Positions 1-8,051 of a stretch of 33,253 nucleotides of DNA are shown here, piece by piece (positions within the stretch are counted from its first letter, which is position 1; each line of letters begins with the position of its first letter). The position numbers were made by a program, and so were the translations under genes. The notes beneath the pieces were generated by a model, which made no database searches, was not told where the DNA came from, and saw only the letters and a list, made by a program, of their open reading frames with translations. Origin of the DNA: Gemmatimonadota bacterium (GTDB lineage: Bacteria > Gemmatimonadota > Gemmatimonadetes > Gemmatimonadales > GWC2-71-9). The stretch is from contig SHZU01000001.1 in NCBI GenBank assembly GCA_009692115.1, forward strand, positions 388,345-421,597, in the 5' to 3' direction.

Positions 1-2259
1 ACTGCCTTCGTCTTTGGCGTGACACCGGCGGGGGAGCAGCGCGACATGCTGACGACCTCCGATGGCGGGAACCGCGATGCCTCGTGGGATCCGGTTTGGG
101 AAACCAAGTCCTTGATCGATTCGTTAGGCTGGACCGCTGAAATGCGAATCCCGTTTTCCCAACTCCGCTTCCCGGCGAGGGCTGAGCAGACCTGGGGCAT
201 CCAGTTCCGCCGGGACATCCGGGCCGCCGGCGAGGCCGTGGACTGGTCGTGGACCCCCCGAACCGAATCAGGGCAGGCCTCGAAGTGGGGTCACCTGTTC
301 GGCCTTCGCAACATCCCAGCCCCGCGTCGTCTGGAGGTGCTCCCGTATTCGGTGAGCCAAGCTCGATTCATCGAAGGTGCCAACCGAAGGAGCCCGTTCG
401 ACGACGGGAGCGTCCGATCGTTGGCCGGCGGGCTCGACCTCAAATACGGCCTGACCAGCGACCTGACCCTGGACGCCACGATCAATCCCGATTTCGGACA
501 AGTCGAGGCCGACCCGTCGGTCGTCAACCTCACGGCGTTCGAGACCTTCTTCGAGGAGCGACGGCCGTTTTTCGTCGAAGGCGCCGGGATTCTCGACTTC
601 GGAGTCCGCGACCAGGGCGTGAACTTCTATTACTCGCGGCGTATCGGCCGCCAGCCGAGTCTGTCCGCCACCGGCGCCGCCGAGTTCGTCGATCAACCGA
701 CCGCCACGTCGATTCTCGGCGCTGGGAAGCTCAGTGGACGGACTCGTTCCGGATGGTCGATCGGCGCCATTGGCGCCATCACCGGCCGAGAAACCGCTCG
801 GCTGGCGAATGCGAGCGGCGCTCCCTTGGCCGACCGGCCCCTCGAGCCGCTGGCCGGTTACGGGGTCTTCCGCCTCCGGCGCGACTTCCGGGGTGGCGGC
901 AGTGGGATCGGACTCCTGGCCACCGCCGTCGGCCGCGACCTCGGCGACTCATCATTCCGGGCGCTCCGGTCCAGCGCGGTCGTCGGAGGAGTCGATTTTT
1001 TCCATCGGTTCGGCCACAACGGGTTCGAGATCCGAGGCGGCATCGGCGGTTCATTGATTCGCGGCGACACCGCCGCGATCAACCAAGCTCAGTTGTCATC
1101 GACCCGCTATTTCCAGCGATTCGATCAGGCCAAGGTCCGCTATGACCCCACTCGCCGCTCGCTGGCCGGCCTCGGCGGGGAACTCAACGTCGGGAAGATC
1201 GGCGGCCAGTGGCTCTACTCCTTCGGCACCACCTTCGTGTCGCCGGGGCTCGAGTTGAACGACGCCGGGTTCCAGACCCAGGCCGATCGGATCAGCTTCT
1301 CCGGCCGCGTCAATCGCCGGTGGATCAAACCGAGTGCGTATTTCCGGAGCTTCGACCTCAGTTGGAACACGTTCCAGGCCCTCAACTTCGAGGGGATCAA
1401 CATCCGGCGGAATTTTGAGATGAGCGCCAATGGCGAGTTTCTCGGATTCGGCGGGTTCCGGCTCAACCTGGACCGGAATCCCGCATCCTTCGACGATCGG
1501 GCCACTCGGGGCGGTCCCTTGATCAAACGGCCCTCGCAATGGGGGGTCTCCGGCAATGTCCGAACCGATGGCCGGCGCACGGTGTCCGGCAGCATTGGCA
1601 TGGGATACGAGTGGGACGAGGCTGGGCGGTGGTCGGCCCGGATCGGCCCTGACATCACGATTCGGTCCCGGGGCGCCCTCTCGATTTCCTTCAACCCGGG
1701 CTACACCCGATCGCATGAGGCCTCATTCTATGTCGGTCAGAGCCCCGATCCGGCGGCCGCCGCCACCTTCGGGAACCGTTATCTGTTTGCCCAGCTCGAC
1801 CAGAATACGCTGAGCCTGACGACCCGCGTCAATCTGCTGCTCTCACCCAAACTTTCGGTCCAACTTTACGCCCAGCCCTTCGTGGCCACCGGAGACTACC
1901 GCGGCTTCCAGCACCTGAACGCGCCCCGCTCCTTCGGGTTCACCCGGTACGGGAGCGGCGCCTCGACGATCGGATACAACCCCGCCGACTCCACCTACAC
2001 GGTCGATGCTGACGGACCCGGGGCCGCGCTCCCCATCGTTGTCAGCGAGCCCGATTTTCGGGTCCGGTCCCTTCGGAGTAACTTGGTGGTGCGGTGGGAA
2101 TACCGGCCCGGCTCGACGGTATTTCTGGTGTGGAATCAGAACCGGGCCTTTCGCGCCACCGACCCGCGATTCCGGGCCTTGAGCGATCTGAGCGACATCT
2201 GGAACGACGACCAGCAGAACGTCTTCCTGATCAAAGCCAGCTACTATTTTTCCCTGTGA
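1..2259 (+). CDS. DUF5916 outer-membrane protein, 5' partial
   Basis: The frame is already open at base 1 and its first visible residues (AFVFGVTPAGEQRD) align with the middle of the carbohydrate-binding-like domain of the next gene, so the true start lies outside the window. The visible part is 752 residues. It begins in a CBM9-like region and continues into a long beta-rich segment. The family hallmark around residues 161-190 (NPDFGQVEADPS, then FFEERRPFFVEG) is clear. The protein ends in an aromatic-rich strand (SYYFSL), as expected of an outer-membrane barrel. DUF5916 proteins are predicted cell-envelope barrels with an N-terminal CBM9-like domain; their substrate is not established. The downstream gene is a close paralogue that starts 4 bases after this stop, so the two are almost certainly co-transcribed. 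Confidence 0.88.
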   Translation, partial: TAFVFGVTPAGEQRDMLTTSDGGNRDASWDPVWETKSLIDSLGWTAEMRIPFSQLRFPARAEQTWGIQFRRDIRAAGEAVDWSWTPRTESGQASKWGHLFGLRNIPAPRRLEVLPYSVSQARFIEGANRRSPFDDGSVRSLAGGLDLKYGLTSDLTLDATINPDFGQVEADPSVVNLTAFETFFEERRPFFVEGAGILDFGVRDQGVNFYYSRRIGRQPSLSATGAAEFVDQPTATSILGAGKLSGRTRSGWSIGAIGAITGRETARLANASGAPLADRPLEPLAGYGVFRLRRDFRGGGSGIGLLATAVGRDLGDSSFRALRSSAVVGGVDFFHRFGHNGFEIRGGIGGSLIRGDTAAINQAQLSSTRYFQRFDQAKVRYDPTRRSLAGLGGELNVGKIGGQWLYSFGTTFVSPGLELNDAGFQTQADRISFSGRVNRRWIKPSAYFRSFDLSWNTFQALNFEGINIRRNFEMSANGEFLGFGGFRLNLDRNPASFDDRATRGGPLIKRPSQWGVSGNVRTDGRRTVSGSIGMGYEWDEAGRWSARIGPDITIRSRGALSISFNPGYTRSHEASFYVGQSPDPAAAATFGNRYLFAQLDQNTLSLTTRVNLLLSPKLSVQLYAQPFVATGDYRGFQHLNAPRSFGFTRYGSGASTIGYNPADSTYTVDADGPGAALPIVVSEPDFRVRSLRSNLVVRWEYRPGSTVFLVWNQNRAFRATDPRFRALSDLSDIWNDDQQNVFLIKASYYFSL

Positions 2260-2263
2260 TTGC

Positions 2264-4906
2264 ATGCTGATCGTCCTCGGGCTCCTATTCCAGATCGGGG
2301 TCCCTCCAACCGACTCGGGCCTGGTCCATCGCAACGGCCGGATTCCCCGGTCGATCACGGCCGTTCGGACCGACGCGCCGACGACGATTGACGGCCGATT
2401 GGACGATGCCATCTGGGCCCGGATTACCCCTGAGAAGGGATTCCGGCGGGATGTCCCGAGCGACGGGAATCCCGCCACCCAGGCCACCGACGTCCGGATC
2501 GCCTATGACCAGAACGCCATCTACATCGGGGCCCGCCTCTACGACGACCAGCCCGGTACCATTTCCCGGCGTCTGAACCGACGGGACTCGTTCGGCGCCT
2601 TCAATGACGTGTTCTTCGTCTTGCTCGATTCATACCACGACCACCGGACGACCTTCGTCTTCGGAGTCACCGCCGCCGGTGAACGCCGGGACGCCCTCTC
2701 GACCGAAGATGGCAGCGGCGGACTCGACGCCGGATACGACCCGGTGTGGGCAGCCGCAACCAGTATCGACTCGTTAGGCTGGGTTGCCGAGATGCGGATT
2801 CCCTTCTCACAGCTCCGGTTCTCCGGCGCGGCCACCCAGATTTGGGGTATTCAGTTGCGGCGGGACAACGTCCGGGCCGGCGAGGCGGTTGACTGGCAAT
2901 GGTCGTCGCGAGCCGAACCGGGCCAGGCCTCCAAGTTCGGCCACTTGCTGGGCCTGACCGACATTCCGGCCCCCAAGCGGCTCGAGTTCCTTCCCTATAC
3001 GTCGAGTCAAGCTCAGTTTACCCAAGACATCGCGCCGGGCAATCCGTTCAACGACGGCCGGACCGGATCGGTCACCGGCGGCCTCGATGCCAAGTACGGC
3101 CTGACCAGCGATCTGACCCTGAACGCCACGATCAACCCGGATTTCGGCCAAGTGGAGGCCGACCCGTCGGTCGTCAACCTGACCGCCTTCGAAACCTTCT
3201 TCGAGGAACGGCGGCCCTTCTTCGTCGAGGGGTCCAATATCTTCGGATTCTACACCGGATTCGGCCGCGACCAGCTGTTCTATTCCCGCCGAATCGGCCG
3301 GAGCCCCGGCCAGTCGGCGTTAGGCAAAGCGGCGTTCGTGGACGAACCAGGGAGTTCGTCGATCTTGGGGGCGGTCAAGTTGTCGGGCCGGACCAAATCC
3401 GGTTGGTCGATCGGGGTCCTCGATGCCATAACCGGCCGGGAGGAAGCCCGCCTCGCCAACCCGGGCGGTCCGATCACCACCACTCCGATCGAGCCCGGGG
3501 CCAACTACGGCGTCCTCCGGCTCAAGCGCGATGTGGCCGGGGGATCAAGCGGCTATGGGTTCATGGGCACTGCGGTCAATCGGGGCGGCACCGCCGCCGA
3601 GTTTCCGGGCCTGACGAAGTCGGCGTACGTCGGGGCCGCGGACTTCTTCCACCGCTGGAAGCAGAACTCCCGCCAGATCATCGGGTCCTTCGGCTTCTCC
3701 CGGATAGCCGGTCCGAGCGAGGCGATGGCCGGTGTCCAACTTGCTTCCGCCCGATACTATCAGCGCCCTGATCAGGACTACGTCTCGTTCGATCCGACCG
3801 CTACGACGATGAACGGGGCCAACGGGCAATTGCTGCTCGAACAACTCGGCGGGGACTGGGTTTATCAGATCGGCGGGAACTTCACCTCGCCGGGGTTCGA
3901 GTCGAACGATGCAGGATTCCAGCAGGAGGCCGATCGAATCCGGATTGGCGGACTCCTCACCCGTCAATGGGTTAGCCCCGGGAAAATGGGGCGGTCCGGG
4001 TCATTCAACTTCCAAGCCAACCAACTTTTCAATTTTGGCGGGATCCGGCTGGCGCCCCAGGCCGGCGTCGGAACGGTCTTGAGCCTCCATAACTTCCATA
4101 CCATATACCTGAATTTCGACTATCGCTTCCAGGGGCTCGACGATCGGACCACCCGGGGCGGCCCCCTGATCGAGACCCCGAGCAATTTCCGCGGCAGTCT
4201 CCACTACTCCACCGATAGTCGAAAGGCCGTCTCGACGACTGCCGGGACCTCGATCGCCATCGACGATGACCGGTCCTCGAGCGCCAGTGTCTTTGCGCAA
4301 ATCAACGTCCAGAACCAAGGCCGGATTACCTTTCAGATCACGCCCAGCTACCAGCGATCCCGGCAAAAGGCCTTCTACCTCGGACAGTACGCCGACCCGA
4401 CGGCGAGCGCGACGTTCGGCAACCGGTATCTCTTCGCCCCGCTCGACCAAGACGTGCTGAGCATCAGCACTCGACTCAACTACTACTTCACCCCGGCGCT
4501 CTCACTCCAGTTGTATGCCCAGCCGTTCGTGGCCACCGGCGATTTTCGATCGCCCCGGTCGCTGGTGCAGCCGCGAAGCTACGGATTCCGGACCTACGGC
4601 ACCGGCGGTTCGACCATCGCGACCGACCCGGCCACCGGCGCCACCACGGTCGACGCCGATGGCGCCGGACCCGCCCCCTCGAATACCTACGGAAACCAGG
4701 ATTTCCGAATTCGGTCGATTCGGAGCAACTTGGTGCTCCGGTGGGAGTACCGGCCGGGGTCGACCTTGTTCCTGGTCTGGAATCAGAGCCGGTTCAACTT
4801 CGGGAGCGATCCGAGGTTCCGGCCCTTCCGGGATCTCGGGGACATCTTCTCCGACGACATGCAAAACGTCCTGCTCGTCAAGGCGAACTACTACTTCTCG
4901 TTCTAA
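2264..4906 (+). CDS. DUF5916 outer-membrane protein with CBM9-like N-terminus
   Basis: This 880-residue protein starts at an ATG 4 bases after the upstream stop. There is no clear ribosome-binding site, so translational coupling is likely. A short hydrophobic start (MLIVLGLLFQIG) may be a signal sequence. Residues about 35-215 form a CBM9-like domain (IDGRLDDAIW, then DVRIAYDQNAIYIGARLYD). The rest is a predicted outer-membrane barrel with the DUF5916 hallmark near residues 290-325 and a C-terminal strand ending NYYFSF. It shares long near-identical blocks with the preceding gene, which shows tandem duplication. The two differ most in the extracellular-loop-like parts of the barrel. A role in binding or passage of an oligosaccharide or peptide is only inference from the domain layout. 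Confidence 0.9.
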   Translation: MLIVLGLLFQIGVPPTDSGLVHRNGRIPRSITAVRTDAPTTIDGRLDDAIWARITPEKGFRRDVPSDGNPATQATDVRIAYDQNAIYIGARLYDDQPGTISRRLNRRDSFGAFNDVFFVLLDSYHDHRTTFVFGVTAAGERRDALSTEDGSGGLDAGYDPVWAAATSIDSLGWVAEMRIPFSQLRFSGAATQIWGIQLRRDNVRAGEAVDWQWSSRAEPGQASKFGHLLGLTDIPAPKRLEFLPYTSSQAQFTQDIAPGNPFNDGRTGSVTGGLDAKYGLTSDLTLNATINPDFGQVEADPSVVNLTAFETFFEERRPFFVEGSNIFGFYTGFGRDQLFYSRRIGRSPGQSALGKAAFVDEPGSSSILGAVKLSGRTKSGWSIGVLDAITGREEARLANPGGPITTTPIEPGANYGVLRLKRDVAGGSSGYGFMGTAVNRGGTAAEFPGLTKSAYVGAADFFHRWKQNSRQIIGSFGFSRIAGPSEAMAGVQLASARYYQRPDQDYVSFDPTATTMNGANGQLLLEQLGGDWVYQIGGNFTSPGFESNDAGFQQEADRIRIGGLLTRQWVSPGKMGRSGSFNFQANQLFNFGGIRLAPQAGVGTVLSLHNFHTIYLNFDYRFQGLDDRTTRGGPLIETPSNFRGSLHYSTDSRKAVSTTAGTSIAIDDDRSSSASVFAQINVQNQGRITFQITPSYQRSRQKAFYLGQYADPTASATFGNRYLFAPLDQDVLSISTRLNYYFTPALSLQLYAQPFVATGDFRSPRSLVQPRSYGFRTYGTGGSTIATDPATGATTVDADGAGPAPSNTYGNQDFRIRSIRSNLVLRWEYRPGSTLFLVWNQSRFNFGSDPRFRPFRDLGDIFSDDMQNVLLVKANYYFSF

Positions 4907-4919
4907 ACCCGGTGGCCGA

Positions 4920-6722
4920 ATGAACGGTCGCACGTTCGTTCCATGGCTCGTTCTGCTCATCACGGCACCGGCCTCGGCCCAAACGGTCCGAGTCCAGGCC
5001 GTCGAATCCGAAACCCAGCGGCCGGTGGTCGGGGCTATCGTGGTGCTCGTCGACAGCGCCGGCCGCCCTGGCACCCGAGGCTTGACCAACGAAGGGGGAC
5101 GGGTGGTGCTCACCGCGCCGCACCCGGGAACTTTTCGGCTCCGGGCCGACCGGATCGGGCATTCGGGTATCCTGACCGACCCCTTCCCGGTCGGTGACTC
5201 CGCTATCTCGATCACCGTCATCATGCCCGCGAGCCGTACGGTCCTGCCGGAGGTCACGGTGGCCGGCGCCACGCCATGCGATCGCCGGGCGAGTGGCGCG
5301 TCGACGGCGGAGCTTTGGAACGAGATCCGCAAATCACTGACGGCCAGCGAGATCACCACTGAATCCGAGAGCGTGGTGCTGGCCGTGACCCGATTTCGGC
5401 GGTACCGGACCCGGGCCGGCGTGATCCGGGCCGACAGCATCGTCGGCCGGTTCACCACCCGGAACGCCCCCTTCGTGAGCGGCGATCCGGGCCAGCTCCA
5501 TCGCGACGGCTTCATCCAGGAGCGCGGGGGCGGGTTCCAGTTTTTTGCGCCGGACGCGAGGCTGGTGCTGTCGGACGAGTTTCTGGAGGCGCATTGCTTC
5601 CGGGTCGCGACCGCGGACCCCGAGCAGCCGGGGTTTGTCGGGCTGGCCTTCGAGCCGGTTCCCGGGCGGCGCCTGCCCGACGTCCGCGGCACCCTCTGGG
5701 TCGATCGGCGCTCCGCCGCCCTCCGTCATCTGGACTTCGAATACCTCAACGCGCCCGAAGCGATTCAGTGGGACGGGATCGGGGGGCGGATCGAGTTTCA
5801 GCGGTTGGCAAACGGCCTCTCGGTCGCCACCGAATGGTTCATCCGCACCGCCGACCGGGTGCGGGTGGAGCCCCGCGGGTTCCGCCGGCTTCGGCAGGGG
5901 GTGGATTCGGTGGCTGGGTATGTCGACGAGGGCGGCAGCGCTCAACCGTTAGGCAGTGGTGAGAGCTTGGTCGACGATCAGGCGGCGAGGACGGCCGAAT
6001 CCACGGTGGCCTCGGGAGAACTGTTATTGCGGGTCGTGTCCGCCGCCGGGAAGCCGGTCGAGCGAGCCACGGTCACGGTGCCGGGCATCGACTCGACCTT
6101 CGCCACCGATCCAGCCGGCCTGCTCCGCCTCGGTGAATTGCCCGAGGGCCCCGTGGTGCTCCGGGTCGTGGCGATCGGGTACGCGCCCCGTGGACTCGGC
6201 TTCCGGATTTCGCTCGACCGCCGGTTCCTCGACACGACCCTGGTATTGAAACCCGTCGCCCAGACGCTCGCGCCCCTCGAGGTAACCGGCCGGACCACCC
6301 CGGTGGTGGCCAAGCTCGAAGAATTCGAGCGCCGCCGACAGGCCGGATTCGGCACCTTCGTGACCCGGGCCGTGCTCGCGAAATGGGAGGCGCACCCGCT
6401 CAGCGTGGCCCTCCGGACCGTGCAAGCCGTCCGGCTGGTGCCCCGGACGACCGACTGCGGCGGCGGGTTCGGCGCCGCAAGCCTCCGAAGCGGGCGTTAC
6501 GCCCCCTGTCTGATGGGCCCAGGCTGCCCGATGGCCATCTATGTCGACGGAGCGCGGATGTACGACGGCGATGGGCCGGTTCCGAATCTCGACGACTTCC
6601 TGACCGACCGCGTCGAGGCCGTCGAGATCTACCGGGGCCCGAGCGAGACGCCGGTCGAACTGAACACCACCGGCGCTTTGTGCGGGGCGGTCATGATCTG
6701 GACTCGGATCAGCGGCAGCTAG
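4920..6722 (+). CDS. Secreted carboxypeptidase-regulatory-like / TonB-plug-like protein
   Basis: The frame is open far upstream, but the ATG at 4920 begins a clean signal peptide (MNGRTFVPWLVLLITAPASA, cut before Q) just 13 bases after the DUF5916 stop. The mature protein of about 580 residues has a first carboxypeptidase-regulatory-like fold (residues about 22-105, up to LPEVTVAG). A middle region of about 240 residues has no assigned domain. A second regulatory-like domain lies at about 366-455 and ends in LAPLEVTG. The C-terminal segment resembles a TonB-receptor plug (PMAIYVDGARMYDG, then VEAVEIYRGPSETP) with no barrel after it. Proteins of this layout are probably periplasmic or envelope-associated. 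With the two DUF5916 genes it forms a three-gene envelope unit; its partner is unknown. Confidence 0.85.
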   Translation: MNGRTFVPWLVLLITAPASAQTVRVQAVESETQRPVVGAIVVLVDSAGRPGTRGLTNEGGRVVLTAPHPGTFRLRADRIGHSGILTDPFPVGDSAISITVIMPASRTVLPEVTVAGATPCDRRASGASTAELWNEIRKSLTASEITTESESVVLAVTRFRRYRTRAGVIRADSIVGRFTTRNAPFVSGDPGQLHRDGFIQERGGGFQFFAPDARLVLSDEFLEAHCFRVATADPEQPGFVGLAFEPVPGRRLPDVRGTLWVDRRSAALRHLDFEYLNAPEAIQWDGIGGRIEFQRLANGLSVATEWFIRTADRVRVEPRGFRRLRQGVDSVAGYVDEGGSAQPLGSGESLVDDQAARTAESTVASGELLLRVVSAAGKPVERATVTVPGIDSTFATDPAGLLRLGELPEGPVVLRVVAIGYAPRGLGFRISLDRRFLDTTLVLKPVAQTLAPLEVTGRTTPVVAKLEEFERRRQAGFGTFVTRAVLAKWEAHPLSVALRTVQAVRLVPRTTDCGGGFGAASLRSGRYAPCLMGPGCPMAIYVDGARMYDGDGPVPNLDDFLTDRVEAVEIYRGPSETPVELNTTGALCGAVMIWTRISGS

Positions 6723-6738
6723 GATTTGAAGTCCGGCC

Positions 6739-7971
6739 TCAACTCGACGGGATTTCGTTTACCAAGCCCAGGAAGAGAATGGTGCCGGACAACCGTTCTC
6801 GGATCGCGACCAGGAACGGCCGGTCGACCCGGATGGTGACCACCTGGGGCTGGCTGGTCCTGCCAACGCCCACCGCGGTGGCCGCCGCCGCTTCGGTCCC
6901 TTCCTCGTCGATGGCCACGAACGTCTTATGCTCGACCCGGGTGATGACCAACCCGTCATTGGCGATCCCGGTCAGATCGGCCCGATCGGAGAACGCTGGG
7001 TCCATCCCGAGCGCGATGAGATCCTGCCCGAGGGACCGTTTGTAGTCGAAGGTGATCTTCGGAAAGAAGAGATCGATTTTGGAGGAATGGAACCCGGCCG
7101 CCGCGGTCGCAAAGTCCGCTGCGCTGAGCCGGCTCGCCAAACTCGCGCCCGTGGTTCCCTCCTTCGGAAGGATGACCGTCATCGCATGGGCGCCGGCCCC
7201 GTACCAGAGCTCTGTCATTTCGAAATCGGGGCCCCGGAAGTAGGGCAGATCGTCCTGGCGGTGCATGAATGGAACCGTCTGGGACCCCCCAACCGCCCGT
7301 TGGAACGAAGCTGGAGCGGTTTCGCCCTTCTTGAACTGGGTTCGCCAGAGGCCCTTGAAGTAGATCGCGTTGACCGCAAAGAGAACCTCGTCGCTGCTGA
7401 TCGAGCTCAAGATCTTCGGAATCTTGCCCTTGGTCTTCTGGCTGACCCAGTTGTTGATGGCATCGAGCGCGGCCGGCGAACCAAAGTCGAGCGATTGCGC
7501 TTCGGCGTCGAAAAACTGCCTCGCATCGGCGAGGAACGAGGCCAAGATCGGATACCCCCGGCGGGTCCAGATCGAGTTCGCGATGGTGAATTGAACCTGT
7601 GGATCAAGACTCGCCAGCAGGGCGATCAGACTCCGGTAGCCCTCATTGATGTCCGCCTGCGACGTCGTGCCGAAGCCGAGGGTCGCGGCCATCGCGTCGC
7701 GGGTCTCGCCGCGGGCGCCATTCATGACCATGCCGAGCGCCATCGACACCGAAAGCGGGGAGAGAAAGACGTTCTTCCCCGGCTCGGCGGCGGTGGCCCG
7801 GCCGAGGAGGTCGAAGGCAAAGCGGTTCGAGGCACCGATGGCGGTGACTTCGGCCCCCGACAGCGCCCGGGGCAGCCGCTCGAGCAACGGGGGCGCACCA
7901 TTGGGTTCTGGATCGGTTGGGCCGGCGCATGCCGCGGCGAGGAAAAGCGTGAGTACGAGCGGGGCCTTCAT
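6739..7971 (-). CDS. Lipoprotein serpin (serine protease inhibitor)
   Basis: The ATG at 7971 gives a lipoprotein signal (MKAPLVLTLFLAAAC, lipid Cys15). The frame extends 35 codons upstream, but those residues are not signal-like. The 410-residue protein is full serpin length. It carries the shutter region NVFLSPLSVSMALGM (67-81), the NAIYFKGLW motif (201-209) and the family signature DRPFLVAIRERLSGTILFLG (383-402). The hinge E356-EGTEAAAATA matches inhibitory serpins, which need small residues there for loop insertion. Counting from Gly358 as P15 places P1 at Thr372 with Arg371 at P2; a one-residue shift would make Arg371 the P1 residue of a trypsin-like target site. Membrane anchoring and neighbouring exported peptidases suggest a role in guarding the envelope from proteases. 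Convergent with the plug-like gene. Confidence 0.93.
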   Translation of the reverse strand: MKAPLVLTLFLAAACAGPTDPEPNGAPPLLERLPRALSGAEVTAIGASNRFAFDLLGRATAAEPGKNVFLSPLSVSMALGMVMNGARGETRDAMAATLGFGTTSQADINEGYRSLIALLASLDPQVQFTIANSIWTRRGYPILASFLADARQFFDAEAQSLDFGSPAALDAINNWVSQKTKGKIPKILSSISSDEVLFAVNAIYFKGLWRTQFKKGETAPASFQRAVGGSQTVPFMHRQDDLPYFRGPDFEMTELWYGAGAHAMTVILPKEGTTGASLASRLSAADFATAAAGFHSSKIDLFFPKITFDYKRSLGQDLIALGMDPAFSDRADLTGIANDGLVITRVEHKTFVAIDEEGTEAAAATAVGVGRTSQPQVVTIRVDRPFLVAIRERLSGTILFLGLVNEIPSS

Positions 7972-7999
7972 GGGGTCATTCTCCGAGGGGAAACGCCGA

Positions 8000-8031
8000 G
8001 CCACGATCCTAGTATACCCGGGGATCGTGGC
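8000..8031. repeat. Perfect 10-bp inverted repeat between S9 peptidase and serpin
   Basis: GCCACGATCC (8000-8009) and GGATCGTGGC (8022-8031) are exact reverse complements separated by 12 bases. The site fills most of the 80-base gap between the S9 peptidase stop and the serpin start. No T-run follows on the minus strand, so it is not a typical intrinsic terminator. It could be a transcript-stabilising or attenuating hairpin, or an operator upstream of the serpin. Confidence 0.55.
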
Positions 8032-8051
8032 CGGTGTCATTCCCGCGGGCC

